Source: Gelatoporia subvermispora B (lineage: Eukaryota > Basidiomycota > Agaricomycetes > Polyporales > Gelatoporiaceae). From it: a stretch of 64,000 nt of DNA. The DNA is taken from positions 201,079 to 265,078 of the forward strand of contig KB445818.1 of assembly GCA_000320605.2 (NCBI GenBank), read 5' to 3'. The notes under the pieces are model-generated. The model saw only the letters and a program-made list of their open reading frames with translations. It was not told the origin of the DNA and ran no database searches. Shown here piece by piece: positions 48,059 to 57,909 of this stretch (position 1 is the first letter of the stretch; each line of letters opens with the position of its first letter). A program made the position numbers and the translations under genes.

Positions 48059-48975
48059 CTAACAATGCAACAATTGCAGGAAGAAGTCTTGAATGTCGGA
48101 AAAGCACCATACCAACGGTGCTATGGGGATCATTCCACAGCTCGCCCCGACAATCGAGAAGTCGAACGCACGGCGTATGTCGTGTCCCCCGTGAATGGGA
48201 ACGCGCAGAATGGTGACTCCCAGTGGTAGCGCGCAAAGACCAGTTAAAAAAATGAGAATAGTCGATGCACGGTACACCACGAGGAGAATGCCCTCCAGTT
48301 CTCCCGCGCGTTTCCGTGTGTGAATCTCGACTTTCGGCCAAGTAATACAGTACATCACCAGACCAGCAGTACTCCCTATGGCAACGGCTCCCAGAAGTGT
48401 GGTAGACAGAACCCTAGTGAAAGGGACCATCACATAGTCGCTAGCACCAGAGATCCCATACCCGAGCCAGGAGACCAGAAGACACCAAAACGACCAGAAT
48501 GCCGCCAGCGCGGCGAACGACAGCGTGCTATGTAGTGGCCACACGTGGAATTGCAAGCTCCGCAGAAATTGAGCCGTGGGTGTGCGCAGGACGCCGCGAC
48601 CGTCGACCTGACTTGGACGACGAAAGTTAAGAGGCGTGCTGGCAGGCATCGGAATGAGGGTATCGCTTGACATCGTGGATCGGGAATGAGCTGGGTTGGG
48701 GTGGACGCGCGGCCACTTCTGCTCCTGCTGTGGCAAGCCAACTTGGGCGCCTGTCTCGTTCGTGAAATCGTACGTGTAGTAAGCCCGGACTACATACCTT
48801 CTTGAGAAGAGACATGCTCATCATAACCAACGTTGACCCACGGCGTATTCTCATTCGACGACCTGTTCAAGACTTGAAGGCCAATGTCACAAGTCAGATA
48901 TGTGGCGTCGACGTTTGTGTTTTCGGGTGCGGTGACACCTGAGGGTAAAGTTGCTGATGGGACTGGATTGTGCAT
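48059..48975 (-). CDS. four-span membrane protein of unknown function, 289 aa, 2 exons
   Basis: Exons (minus): 48975-48798 and 48750-48059, with a 47-nt intron. The first ~125 residues are polar and Pro/Ser-rich without a signal peptide. Four hydrophobic segments follow: FAALAAFWSFWCLLVSWLGY, VLSTTLLGAVAIGSTAGLVM, ASTILIFLTGLCALPLGVTI and SIVGASCGMIPIAPLVWCF. The third-fourth region (CALPLGVTILR, then a short polar loop with H/R, then a Gly-rich span) matches the same region of the protein at 52334 (VSLPLGAVMLRH), so the two are likely distant paralogues. I do not recognise the family; the pattern may be specific to Agaricomycetes. Location is probably plasma membrane or vacuole. Confidence 0.72.
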
Positions 48976-51900
48976 GGTACGCCAAAGTCAATGCTGGGAG
49001 GTAAGATAAGGAACAGTGGAGATCCTGCAATTATACACGCCAAGGAGGCTGTGTGAAAGGCTGGAAGAGAGCGCGAGGCGAGATGAGTGCTCGGTGGGGG
49101 CATCATGGTTAGAGCACTTTATACAGTTAGGCAGCTTGGCTGTGCACAATAGACAGCGGGTGTAGAGATATTGCATATACGTAAATAGGAGACTCTGAGG
49201 TGAAGAAGCGGAGTATAAGATGCTGCGCAATGGGACCGCGAGAATGTTCCGTGGACCTCTAAATGGATTAAATACAAATGCGGGGCCATCGCAAAATGTC
49301 CGCGAACCACCGTTGACCTCGGCCCTAGGACAAATCGAGGAAGGTATAGATGCGATCTGACATAGCCACAACTATAGTTACTCAATAGGACTTCATAGAC
49401 CGTGACGCTTACCGTGGCTTACGCACATACCGATAGCTCAGGGCCTGGATTGGGTCCACAGATGCCAGCTAAAGCTGTGAGCGCTCTCGAGTTTAGGCCA
49501 TGCGCAGGTCTCGAGGTCCAAAGCTATGCATGATTGTCCAGCCCTGTTTCATACCCATACTCATGCGTACGCGGGCTGCCATCCGGGTGCAAGACACTCA
49601 GTCCTCGGGTATGATCATCGGGTCATGATCCTAGAAATGATAGGTAAGACACATATCATCGCATGTATCAAATATGTATCGCCATCCCTTCCACTCACAG
49701 GATAACGCGTAGGGAACCTAGAGAATGAGGCCCTGCTACTCTATAGGGTGTCCGGTAAGGCCTGCCTTAAGTAAACCACAGTGATCTCGAAGTACGGAAC
49801 CCGTCCATATTGTTCGCTCAGCAAATCAAGTTGAGCAAATATCTAACAAGGGTCGTGCATGTCAGCCTCTGAAGTGCCGCGCAGACAGCCTGAAGACACG
49901 GGTATTACTCAACGGTCCCAACACACCATCAAGTCCCAATGGGCTTTAAATGGGCATTATCGAAATATGGGTGCGGTGCGTAAGCAATAGATATCTGGGC
50001 GATATGACTCATATCTACTTGATTCCTGTGGATGTGATTAGATACATCAATCCTTGTCAATATAGCTGTCAAGCGCATTCGAACCAAGTACCACTCGATC
50101 GACCGGCTTCCGAGGGTCCTCGAACACGCAGTCCGACAAGAGAAACGTAGTGTCAGAAGTACTGGGGGATGCGTCATGATGCTCGGAACTGTGACACGTA
50201 TTGACTCGACGAGGGCGTGGTCGATAGCAAGCACCTCGCGACTTGGCTTCCACTAGCAGTAAATTAGCAGAGCGAGCGTCGAGCTCTGACCGATATACTC
50301 TGTAAGTTGTCGAGAAATTCGATCGGGTGCATTGTCCCTTCTTGGAGCCTTGTTTTTGCAGTCAACAAAACTGAAAAACAACTAACGGCAACAGATGTGA
50401 CCAGTGGGAGAAAATGTGTATCCGGATGTAATTAGTGTGACGCCCAAGTCGCCTCGAGTTTATCACCTAGCACGAACTGTGCGTAGTAGCGAGTGTTGAA
50501 CGTTGACGCAGCGACTTGAACTGCGTATCTACAAGCCGACGCCTGTGACGAAATGCAACCGTGAGAAATGGCTCTTACCGAGTTCAACGTTGTTCTCATC
50601 TCTTATAGCGCCTTTGGCGCCGACAGCATTCGCGGCTGTTAAATTTTCAAGTTGTCATGTCGAGTAAACATACGCGCGGAGTACTGCACAGGCCTACACT
50701 GAGAAGAGCCAGCTCCATGGAGTCCGATGTCGAGGTGTAGTGCCACCAGTTGTAATTGTGAGTCTCAATTATTGTCTTGCAGGCGCCTTCTGCACCAAGA
50801 AAAATAGCAGCACTCATTCATGTACAAGCAATTGGGGTCAGGTGCTGACGTTGATGGGAGCTATCTCACAGTCCTCGAGACTGTCAATAGATTCCAGGTA
50901 TAATTCCGTTGTTCCTGGCTTACCCGTGATCGTCGGATTATCCAGTCCACTGGAGATGGATGGCGTGCGTCACTGTTCAATCTCGTGGATCGATATATCT
51001 GACAGCCCGGTTCCGCCAGAGAGATTACGTATTCGGCATATTGAGTAGAGGGTCCCGCAGGATGTCAGCTGGCATTCGACGCGGGATACAGCCTCATTGC
51101 CTTGGTGGGCCATTCGCGGATGACTACGACGGGTCTAGGGCTGTGCGATTCAGCTTATACAGTCTGACGTGTAGCAGTCTCGCGCGCCAAGTCTCACACC
51201 ACAGGAGCACGACAGCCAAGTTCGACGAGCGCATCAACACTCCTGGACGTCATGAGACTCCTACAATGTGAGCGAGCATTTCCTCCCACTTTGTTTGTCG
51301 CTGACGCAAGTTCTAGGCTTAGCCATCCATGGATCTACATAATAACTTCAGCAGCAGCACACAAGCAAGCCGCAGTAGTTGAGAGCAGGGTGTGTATAGT
51401 CAAGTTTCATCTGCACATTCCTCGAATGTACACAGAACCGCAATTTCCGGAATATCGAGGTCTATCATCGGACCGTGAGGGGTCCTCTACTGCCTTAACA
51501 GAGCGCAAGTTGGCGAAGAGTGGACAGGATTCCGGGTGGTATGAGAGCTGTAGCTACTTGAACATCGCGAAACAAGATTACGCTCGAGGTATTTCTGACG
51601 TTCTAGTTGACCTCCGACGGTAATCACCACAGGAAAATTCTGTGTCACTGTGTCTGCGTGTTTCTCAAATCTGAGCGTACACTTCCAATATCCAGCGAGA
51701 TATCTACTCGAATCTTGGCAGCTTCCGCGTCCAGCAAGCAATCACAAGAGGCCGCGCTTTTGTTTCGGGAGTGTTGCGTTCTTTGGACCTCACGAACTCA
51801 GCCATACTATCATATCGAATGTAAAGAAGCACCGTGCCAGGGATGCTCAACCAACCTAGGTGAATCTGGAGCGTCTTTCACCCCTGGCCAGTAGCACAAA

Positions 51901-52333
51901 CTCAGCTCCAGTCGACCTGCCATCGTCTTATCGACAAGTAAAGCCTGCCTTCGCGGCCACAGCTCCCTACCTGGCCAAGCATGTCTCCGCCTAGAATCAG
52001 TCTGGAGCAAGCATCGCCCTTCGTATCTTATATGGGGGGAGCACGCAATCTCCCTCGAGGTGCAGTTGTTGAATAGTTACGGCATCGGCGAGGAGTGGCG
52101 AGTAAAGAAACATTACATTTCGAGGTGGTCGAAATGTCTTAGTCCACCGCGATTACACAGAAGTTTAAGGAGAACCGGACACTTATGTTATCTGGGGAGG
52201 TGCATTCACTGTCGATGACGGCGGTAAGTCCGTCTAATTGGTTATATACATATCGGGTATGATCGTGTAAAGGAGTGATTGAAGAACAAATTATCGTAAG
52301 CCATGCGAGAAATGAAGTGATCGAAAAAGTCTG
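48976..52333. other. 3.4 kb without a supportable gene
   Basis: Many short frames, for example 50740-51048 and 51252-51623 on the plus strand, but none with a domain, exon chain or codon bias. It could contain decayed sequence. No RNA gene or inverted repeat stood out. Confidence 0.45.
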
Positions 52334-53194
52334 TCAACGAGCGCTGTTACATTTCAGAAGTGACACGAGAATACCAACTGCGGTGCTCCCTCCACCAGCT
52401 GCAGCGAACATTGCCAAGTGGCGCATGTTGACTCCCTGAGCCAAGCTGCAGTGGCGAAGCATTACTGCGCCCAGAGGTAGTGACACGAAGCCTGCTGCCA
52501 ATATGCATATCACCGCCAAGCCCAAAGTCATGGTGCAAACGGCGTCCCGCAGCTGCTTAAGGTCAAAGGTACGGCATAGATGGCTGCGGGAGCGTGCGGA
52601 CGATGTTTCTAGGTCGAGCCCGCTGAGGACATACGCGGCGAGGAACCACAACGTGCCGGCAAGGGAGCCGGGTACGATGCTTCCCAGCGAGGCGAACACG
52701 ACGAGTGAGCGAGCACGTGCGCCCGTGAAATCGTCTACGTGGTGTACATGCCAGATGGCGGAGAAGAAGAGGCTGAGGAGCGATAGCAATATTGCAATAG
52801 AAGTGAAGCCAACGGTGTGTATGATGAAATGGCAGATAGGGATCAGGGGGATGCGGATCCATTGCCACAAGGCGTCGGCCGTTTCCTGGAGGTAGTTTGG
52901 GCGGTCACGACGTGCATCGGTTGTGCTCTTCTCCAGAATGATGTTCACGGACTCGGTATTGGGGACGAGGGTCCGCTCTGAACAGAACGATGTCCGCGTC
53001 CATATGGGATCACTGTCTTGGACGAACAGTGGTAGGGTATCGTCATGTGGTCTGAATATTGGCGACGGCCGTGCTGGATTCCCCGAAAGCGTATCTGGGA
53101 GTATAGTAGGCGTTGTGGGGAGTGGATGGCTTGCAATGTGACTTTTCTCCTCAGACTGAAGGTTGGACGGCAACTCACGTCCCCGCAGTGTCAT
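52334..53194 (-). CDS. four-span membrane protein, paralogue of the one at 48059
   Basis: Open frame to TGA at 52334. The ATG at 53194 is a conservative choice: the frame continues upstream to 53440, but that part is Cys/His/Pro-rich, and a GTGAGT donor just inside the start suggests a 5' exon may be missing from this model. Polar N-terminus with P/S/T, then hydrophobic segments FIIHTVGFTSIAILLSLLSL, ASLGSIVPGSLAGTLWFLAA, LGLAVICILAAGFVSLPLGA and LAMFAAAGGGSTAVGILVSL. The motif PLG-V/A-x-M/I-LR after the third span and the following Gly-rich span are shared with the gene at 48059. No family recognised; no active-site pattern seen. Confidence 0.68.
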   Translation of the reverse strand: MTLRGRELPSNLQSEEKSHIASHPLPTTPTILPDTLSGNPARPSPIFRPHDDTLPLFVQDSDPIWTRTSFCSERTLVPNTESVNIILEKSTTDARRDRPNYLQETADALWQWIRIPLIPICHFIIHTVGFTSIAILLSLLSLFFSAIWHVHHVDDFTGARARSLVVFASLGSIVPGSLAGTLWFLAAYVLSGLDLETSSARSRSHLCRTFDLKQLRDAVCTMTLGLAVICILAAGFVSLPLGAVMLRHCSLAQGVNMRHLAMFAAAGGGSTAVGILVSLLKCNSAR

Positions 53195-54240
53195 GTGCGT
53201 AGGAAGGACGGTGGGCGGGGTGTGTGAATGTGAGAAGCCTGCGCAATGAGAACATTGGCACTGAAATCCCCATGACCGTGGCGTAGAAGGAGGAGGTCTG
53301 GAGAGCGTTACTGGCATCATTAGGAGCGAAGGAGAAACTGAATAACAGTGAGAGTAGCCTGTCTGGTATAGACTCATGAGGGCGGTAGCCTGCATGCCTT
53401 CATATACATAGTCTCTGAGCCACGTGCATCCCGTGTACAAGCTTACTAGGAAAGAACTTGTGTCTGGTAGGAGGACAGCCCTACAGGACTTCTACGCGAA
53501 CAAGTGACAGGGGCAGTGTATCCTTTGAGCGGAGGACAAGGATGAATGGATCAGACGCTAGGAACTCGTGTTCGTATTCGCAGTGCAGGCTTAGCTCGGA
53601 ACAGCTCGATAGAGGTGTATATGCCTCAAGGCTTGAGCGGAACGCGAGGAACAGCAGAATGCGATGACAGCTGCCATATATACTAGTAGCCATAGATAAC
53701 CAAAAGGATAAGAGACATGCATAGCCACAACGTACAGCCACAACGTACACCAAGGCCCGAACCTGCAAATACCACGACTATTGATCATCCAGACGCCGAG
53801 CACTGACATGGGAGAGGTGTATGGCAAGGATCGTTGGGTGGGAATCCGTCGTCATCGAATTGAATAACGGGTCAAAGTGCATAGTAGTGGCGCAAACAAA
53901 AACTCTATGGAGAGTCAGCGAGACGGAAGCCGAGAGCTTCTGCCCAGCCTCGACATACGTGTGGCAATCGTTGAATTGCGTTGAAAGTCCCCGATTTGAG
54001 CGTCTACGGTATATCCAAGAAAGGCAACCCTCCAGCTGCTAGGCGCTTAGAGCACGATGTTGTGGCGGGAAGGATAAAAGTTGGGCCGTTATTTAACCGG
54101 GAGAATGTGAAGTGTAGCGCATCAGTCTGAAGAATTAAAGAATGGTAATGTCTACCGTTCTACTACGGTCTAGTACCAAACCGAATGAATGATCAGTACG
54201 TATGCAAGTAACTGTGCCACTTTTACAGAGTTTGGAGTCG
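53195..54240. other. intergenic, nothing recognised
   Basis: May include 5' sequence of the membrane protein gene on the left. The rest shows no supported feature up to the direct repeat. Confidence 0.45.
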
Positions 54241-54500
54241 GGTTGGAAGTCTCCATGTCCTCATACCCGAGCTGTGTTGGAAAACTCCTTCAATATCATT
54301 TTCGCAACGAGAGATGCGGTTTCGATAGCATCTTGTTTGAGTCCGAAGGGTATCACACGTACACAGCTTGAAATACTACCTTCTATGAATTCCGCGAGTT
54401 CCAAGCATTTTCAGCGCATCGATTTATGTTCCTCTGGTCCAAAAGGATCACTAGCCATATAAAATACTCTCTGTCGGGGAATTGAACCCCGCTTTCCGCG
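54241..54500. repeat. 260-bp direct repeat, left copy (partner 57299-57558)
   Basis: Starts GGTTGGAAGTCTCCATGTCC and matches the right copy at a constant offset of 3058 bp with no in/dels that I can see and only about eight substitutions. The end of the repeat is the 3' part of a tRNA-Asp gene (minus strand), complete only in the right copy. It does not begin TG or end CA, so it is not an LTR. Confidence 0.92.
54468..54500 (-). pseudogene. tRNA-Asp remnant: T arm and 3' acceptor only
   Basis: The T arm (CGGGG TTCAATT CCCCG) and the acceptor 3' strand ACAGAGA are identical to the intact tRNA-Asp at 57526, but similarity breaks off within the anticodon-stem 3' side. No D arm or anticodon is present nearby, so it cannot make a tRNA. 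Confidence 0.88.
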
Positions 54501-54551
54501 TCAAAAACGTGGTTCCACTCCCCGCCAGGGGAGGAGAACCGCATTTTTGTA

Positions 54552-54702
54552 CCATTTTCCGCGGAGCGGGTGCGGGTGTGGGACCATCTACCGCGGAGCG
54601 GCGCAGGGGCCGTGCCATATTCCGCGAAGCGGGTGGGGTGGGGGTCCGTCTACCGCGGAGCGGCGCAGGGGTCGTGCCATTTCCCGCGAAGCGGGCGGGC
54701 GT
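54552..54702. repeat. GC-rich tandem repeat, ~62-63 bp unit, ~2.4 copies
   Basis: Repeated TCCGCGRAGCGGG blocks (54558, 54621 and 54683), each followed by GGG-rich DNA, CTACCGCGGAGCGGCGCAGG and CGTGCCAT. Each unit contains two CCGCGRAGCGG cores, giving a higher-order array just upstream of the first LRR-like gene. A near-perfect hairpin (GGTTCCACTCCCC / GGGGAGGAGAACC) lies immediately left, at about 54510-54540. Confidence 0.85.
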
Positions 54703-54918
54703 GCACGTCGGCGCCTATAAGCACTTTCCTAATCTGCCAGTTCAAACCTCCTCCCCGCCACAATCCCACCTTCCCAATCCGGCAGTCCTTCCCGACTCCC
54801 CGCTGCTCGTAACTTTATACTTACGCTGCCCATCCACCCGGGACTCTCCGCAGATTCTCCGCCAGATACTCCCGCTGCAATATATAAGACCTCTGTTCAT
54901 GTCTTTAACGACCCCATT

Positions 54919-55638
54919 ATGTCTTACCCGAAATACATCGAGATCGGCGTCTCGCGCGACCACCTCTACGTTTTCTGCTCCAAGCACAATGGGCTCTCTA
55001 CGTGCAACTACGAATCGCTCCAGCGCCCTCACGAGCCCTCTGAAATCATTGCGCACGTCCTTGAAATTATAGATGGCTCCGCTCTCGAAGCTCTTGTCCT
55101 CCACAAGATCCATGTAGCATTTACCCTCGAGCTCGCATTCTCTCCATGGGCCGAACTCACCCATCTCGACCTTTCTGGCTGCACAGGAGTCTCCTGGTGG
55201 TATACTGCACTCACTACGCCAGCATTCCTCGTTCTACAACGCCTCACGCTCACTGGCGCCGACGTGGCCGTCACCCAGCTCACCAGTGCCCTTTACACCC
55301 ATGGGCGCTCCGCCAGCTGCCTCACGCTCGCCCAGCTCGACATTGACCTCCTTCCGGGCGCCATCGCATACAATCTGCTCCCTTCCACCTGGTGCCGTGA
55401 CGCCATCAATCCCCCGCGCACCATCACACTTTTTCTCCTCGCCTGGCTCTGCATTCACTTTTCCGTCCGTCTCGTGCTTTTTCCCGACGAGCCCTACTCC
55501 GATTGCGACACTGATAGCCAACCAGTCGACCACGTCGCCGCCTTCAGCTCCGACCGCAGCTCGCTCGCCACTGTCCCGACCACACTCGCTCGCAAGAACC
55601 GCCGAGCGCACGTCCCTGTTGCAGTCACCCGCATATAG
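54919..55638 (+). CDS. LRR-like (F-box/RNI-type) protein, 239 aa, intronless
   Basis: Continuous frame from ATG to TAG with a TATATAAG box about 40 bp upstream. Residues ~30-150 show irregular Leu-rich repeats of the RNI/F-box-associated kind: ALVLHKIHVAFTLELAF, ELTHLDLSGCTGVSWWYTAL, LVLQRLTLTGADVAVTQL, LTLAQLDIDLLPG. No F-box helix is seen at the N-terminus. A hydrophobic stretch (ITLFLLAWLCIHFSVRLVLF) is followed by an acidic, then Ser/Ala-rich tail. It is a paralogue of the next gene (same order PWAELTHLDL / PFSQLTYR, W-W-Y, LRQLTI). Lack of introns contrasts with all flanking housekeeping genes. Such LRR proteins usually mediate protein-protein contacts; the partner is unknown. Short length suggests a truncated or minimal version. 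Confidence 0.72.
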   Translation: MSYPKYIEIGVSRDHLYVFCSKHNGLSTCNYESLQRPHEPSEIIAHVLEIIDGSALEALVLHKIHVAFTLELAFSPWAELTHLDLSGCTGVSWWYTALTTPAFLVLQRLTLTGADVAVTQLTSALYTHGRSASCLTLAQLDIDLLPGAIAYNLLPSTWCRDAINPPRTITLFLLAWLCIHFSVRLVLFPDEPYSDCDTDSQPVDHVAAFSSDRSSLATVPTTLARKNRRAHVPVAVTRI

Positions 55639-55864
55639 TCACCTAGTTCCGCGTCGCACCCGCCCTTCCTAAGCCCACTGTATTAGTATACGAGCATGTA
55701 CCACTAGCCCCTTTGTACGCGCATCCAATGTATTTTTGTCCGGCCTACCAGATGTAATATCCATATGCATACATCGTCCCGACTCCCCGCCCGATCGCCA
55801 AAATTCAAGACCCCACACACATATAAAGGCCCGGTTCACTCGCTCGACACGCAACCTGCTCAAA

Positions 55865-56845
55865 ATGCCCCCCACTTTTGATCCTGAGCGTGTCACCTGC
55901 GAATACCGCCAAGGCCGCGTCTTGGTCCATCTCTCCGCACACAGTCCCCTGCTCGTGAGTACGCTCACGCTCCCATGCCCGGACGAGCCCTCTGACATCT
56001 CTCATGCGCTTTCGAGCCTCTTGACTCAGTTCACGCCCTCTGCAGTGCACACTCTGCACTGCTGTGACCTCTACATTGCTATTTCCGGGCCGCTCTTCAG
56101 CCAGCTTACCTATCGCTGGACTTATCTTCAGACACTCGAGCTCGTTGCATGCGTCGGCCTCTGGCCTTGGTACTCTCTCCTTGGCGCATCTGCTTTTCCA
56201 ATGCTGCGCCAGCTCACCATCTCGGCCTGCGAAGTCGACATCTCCGACCTTGGCGCCTGCCTCTATGAACGCCATCGTGTTTGTAAATGCGAGTGTTTGG
56301 ACCTTCTCGTGCTCGACACCCACCTCACAGGCGCCATTGACCCCCTCGACATACCGGACCTCTACCCCGCTGCCAAGTCGCGCAAAGACATCTTCTCTGT
56401 CACCGGCCTCGCTCGCGCGTGGACTCAGATCAACACGGCTGTCACCTGCCTTCACTTTGACAACGACACGGACAGCGATACGGCCAGTTTCCCCGACGTA
56501 TTTACCGAGCCCAATTCTGACACACTCGCCCTCGAGGCATATCTTCAAGAGACTCCCCTCCCTCACTCTCGGCCGCCTTCTTCGTTCGAAGAGTACGAAG
56601 ACTGGATTGCGCACTGCGCACACCTACAAGAGACTCCCGTTCCTCCAGCTTGGCCGCCTTCACCGTTCGAGAACTACGAAGAATGGCTCGCGTACTGCGC
56701 CGAGTGGCACCCCCTTCTGTTTCTCCCTCGTTCCCATGCATCCGACCGGCTGAACTTCTCTCCCTCCAAGTCGTTTATGTTCTTACGTGTCATTTTGTAC
56801 GACTGCATTCGCTTGTACCTCAGCCCGCCCGCCGGGTCCCTGTAG
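55865..56845 (+). CDS. LRR-like protein with C-terminal tandem repeat, 326 aa, intronless
   Basis: ATG to TAG with a CATATAAAGG box about 45 bp upstream; promoter layout is like its left paralogue. Residues ~40-165 form irregular LRRs: AVHTLHCCDLYIAISGPLF, LQTLELVACVGLWPWYSLLG, MLRQLTISACEVDISDL, ECLDLLVLDTHL. After an acidic segment (DNDTDSDTASFPD) there are two adjacent ~27-residue repeats beginning LQETPLPHSRPPSSFEEYED and LQETPVPPAWPPSPFENYEE. The end is hydrophobic and basic. No F-box is visible. The open frame extends upstream of this Met, but the Met after the TATA box is the natural start. Function is unknown; an adaptor or recognition role is a guess from the LRRs. Confidence 0.75.
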   Translation: MPPTFDPERVTCEYRQGRVLVHLSAHSPLLVSTLTLPCPDEPSDISHALSSLLTQFTPSAVHTLHCCDLYIAISGPLFSQLTYRWTYLQTLELVACVGLWPWYSLLGASAFPMLRQLTISACEVDISDLGACLYERHRVCKCECLDLLVLDTHLTGAIDPLDIPDLYPAAKSRKDIFSVTGLARAWTQINTAVTCLHFDNDTDSDTASFPDVFTEPNSDTLALEAYLQETPLPHSRPPSSFEEYEDWIAHCAHLQETPVPPAWPPSPFENYEEWLAYCAEWHPLLFLPRSHASDRLNFSPSKSFMFLRVILYDCIRLYLSPPAGSL

Positions 56846-56931
56846 CTTTCCATGCACGCTTTGTAACACAATAAGACGCGTCGTGTTTGAATCAGCCTTT
56901 GCAAAGAACGTCTCGTCATGCACTGCGTAGC

Positions 56932-57110
56932 ATTTCGCCCCCGCATATCCCGGACGAAAAGTATTACTAAGCACATCTTCTTATTTCGCCCCCGCATTCC
57001 CCGGGCGAACAATATCACTAGGCACGTCTACTTATTTCGCCCCCGCATTTCCCGGATGTTACTAGGCACGTCTCATTATTTCGCCCCTGCATTTCCCGGA
57101 TGAAATAGTA
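56932..57110. repeat. ~51-bp tandem repeat, ~3.6 copies
   Basis: Units begin ATTTCGCCCCCGCAT at 56932, 56983, 57034 and 57078 (spacings 51, 51, 44). Each has a palindrome-like CCCGCATTCCCCGGGCGAA core followed by ACTAGGCACGTCTACTT. Located just after the second LRR-like gene and followed by a CTCCTC pyrimidine tract. Confidence 0.88.
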
Positions 57111-57298
57111 TATCTCCTCCTCCTCCTTCTCCTCCTCCTCTCCTCCCGAACAGGTGCTAATCGGTCCTTCTTCCTTATGGCCCCGTCAAGCACGTTCTTT
57201 CATGTGAATCCCTCTAGCCACCCTCCACAATGGGCAGAACTGTACAGCTGCACAGCTCGACCACCTTATAAGTCTCTGAAAGCCACTGATTTTTTCTT

Positions 57299-57558
57299 GG
57301 TTGGAAGTCTCCATGTCCTCATACCCGAGCTGTGTTAGAAAACTCCTTCAATATCATTTTCGCAACAAGAGATGCGGTTTCGATAGCATCTTGTTTGAGT
57401 CCGAAGGGTATCACACGTACACAGCTTGAAATACTACTTTCGATGAATTCCGCGAGCTCCAAGCATTTTCAGCGCATCAATTTACGTTCCTCTGGTCCAA
57501 AAGGATCACTAGCCATATAAAATACTCTCTGTCGGGGAATTGAACCCCGTTTTCGCGC
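57299..57558. repeat. 260-bp direct repeat, right copy (partner 54241-54500)
   Basis: Same sequence as the left copy at +3058 bp with about 3% divergence. Its right end runs into the intact tRNA-Asp, whose 3' half is inside the repeat. The two copies therefore bracket the LRR-like gene pair. Confidence 0.92.
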
Positions 57559-57624
57559 GTTCAACTATCAGGATTACTCCCGGAACATGACAAGCACGTG
57601 TACTAACCGATATACTAACAGAGA
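57526..57624 (-). tRNA. tRNA-Asp(GTC) with a 28-nt intron
   Basis: Minus strand: acceptor TCTCTGT pairs fully with ACAGAGA; D arm GTAT/GTAC; anticodon stem CGTGC/GCGCG; loop TTGTCA then C with anticodon GTC; T arm CGGGG TTCAATT CCCCG. The intron (TGTTCC...GTTGAA) begins one base 3' of the anticodon, the canonical place. The mature tRNA would be 71 nt. A T4 run lies just 3'. The Ty3-type LTR begins 286 bp upstream of its 5' end. Confidence 0.93.
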
Positions 57625-57909
57625 ATATATCTGTGGCCAAAAGGCAAATCCCATATGTTGATTAGTCTTGAAGTGATCCTGGAAATAACATGGACGAATA
57701 TACCATGAAAACTAAGCGAGATGCCCTTCAATAGACGAGATTTTGATACGGAGAGACCCGTAGAGTGGAATTCCACCTGCGAAAGGTGCAAAGATGAGAT
57801 GAGTGCTTGCACTGTCTCGCTCCCTCGGATGGCTCGTGAATGTCAAAACTACGATCTTCATCTTACGCGGATTGCTCAATAGGCGAAAAAATGAAGGGCG
57901 AACTGTATC

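Noticed and set aside
54241..57558. LTR retrotransposon bounded by the 260-bp direct repeats
   Set aside because: The repeats lack TG...CA ends, no PBS, polypurine tract or pol genes lie between them, and one end is a tRNA gene.
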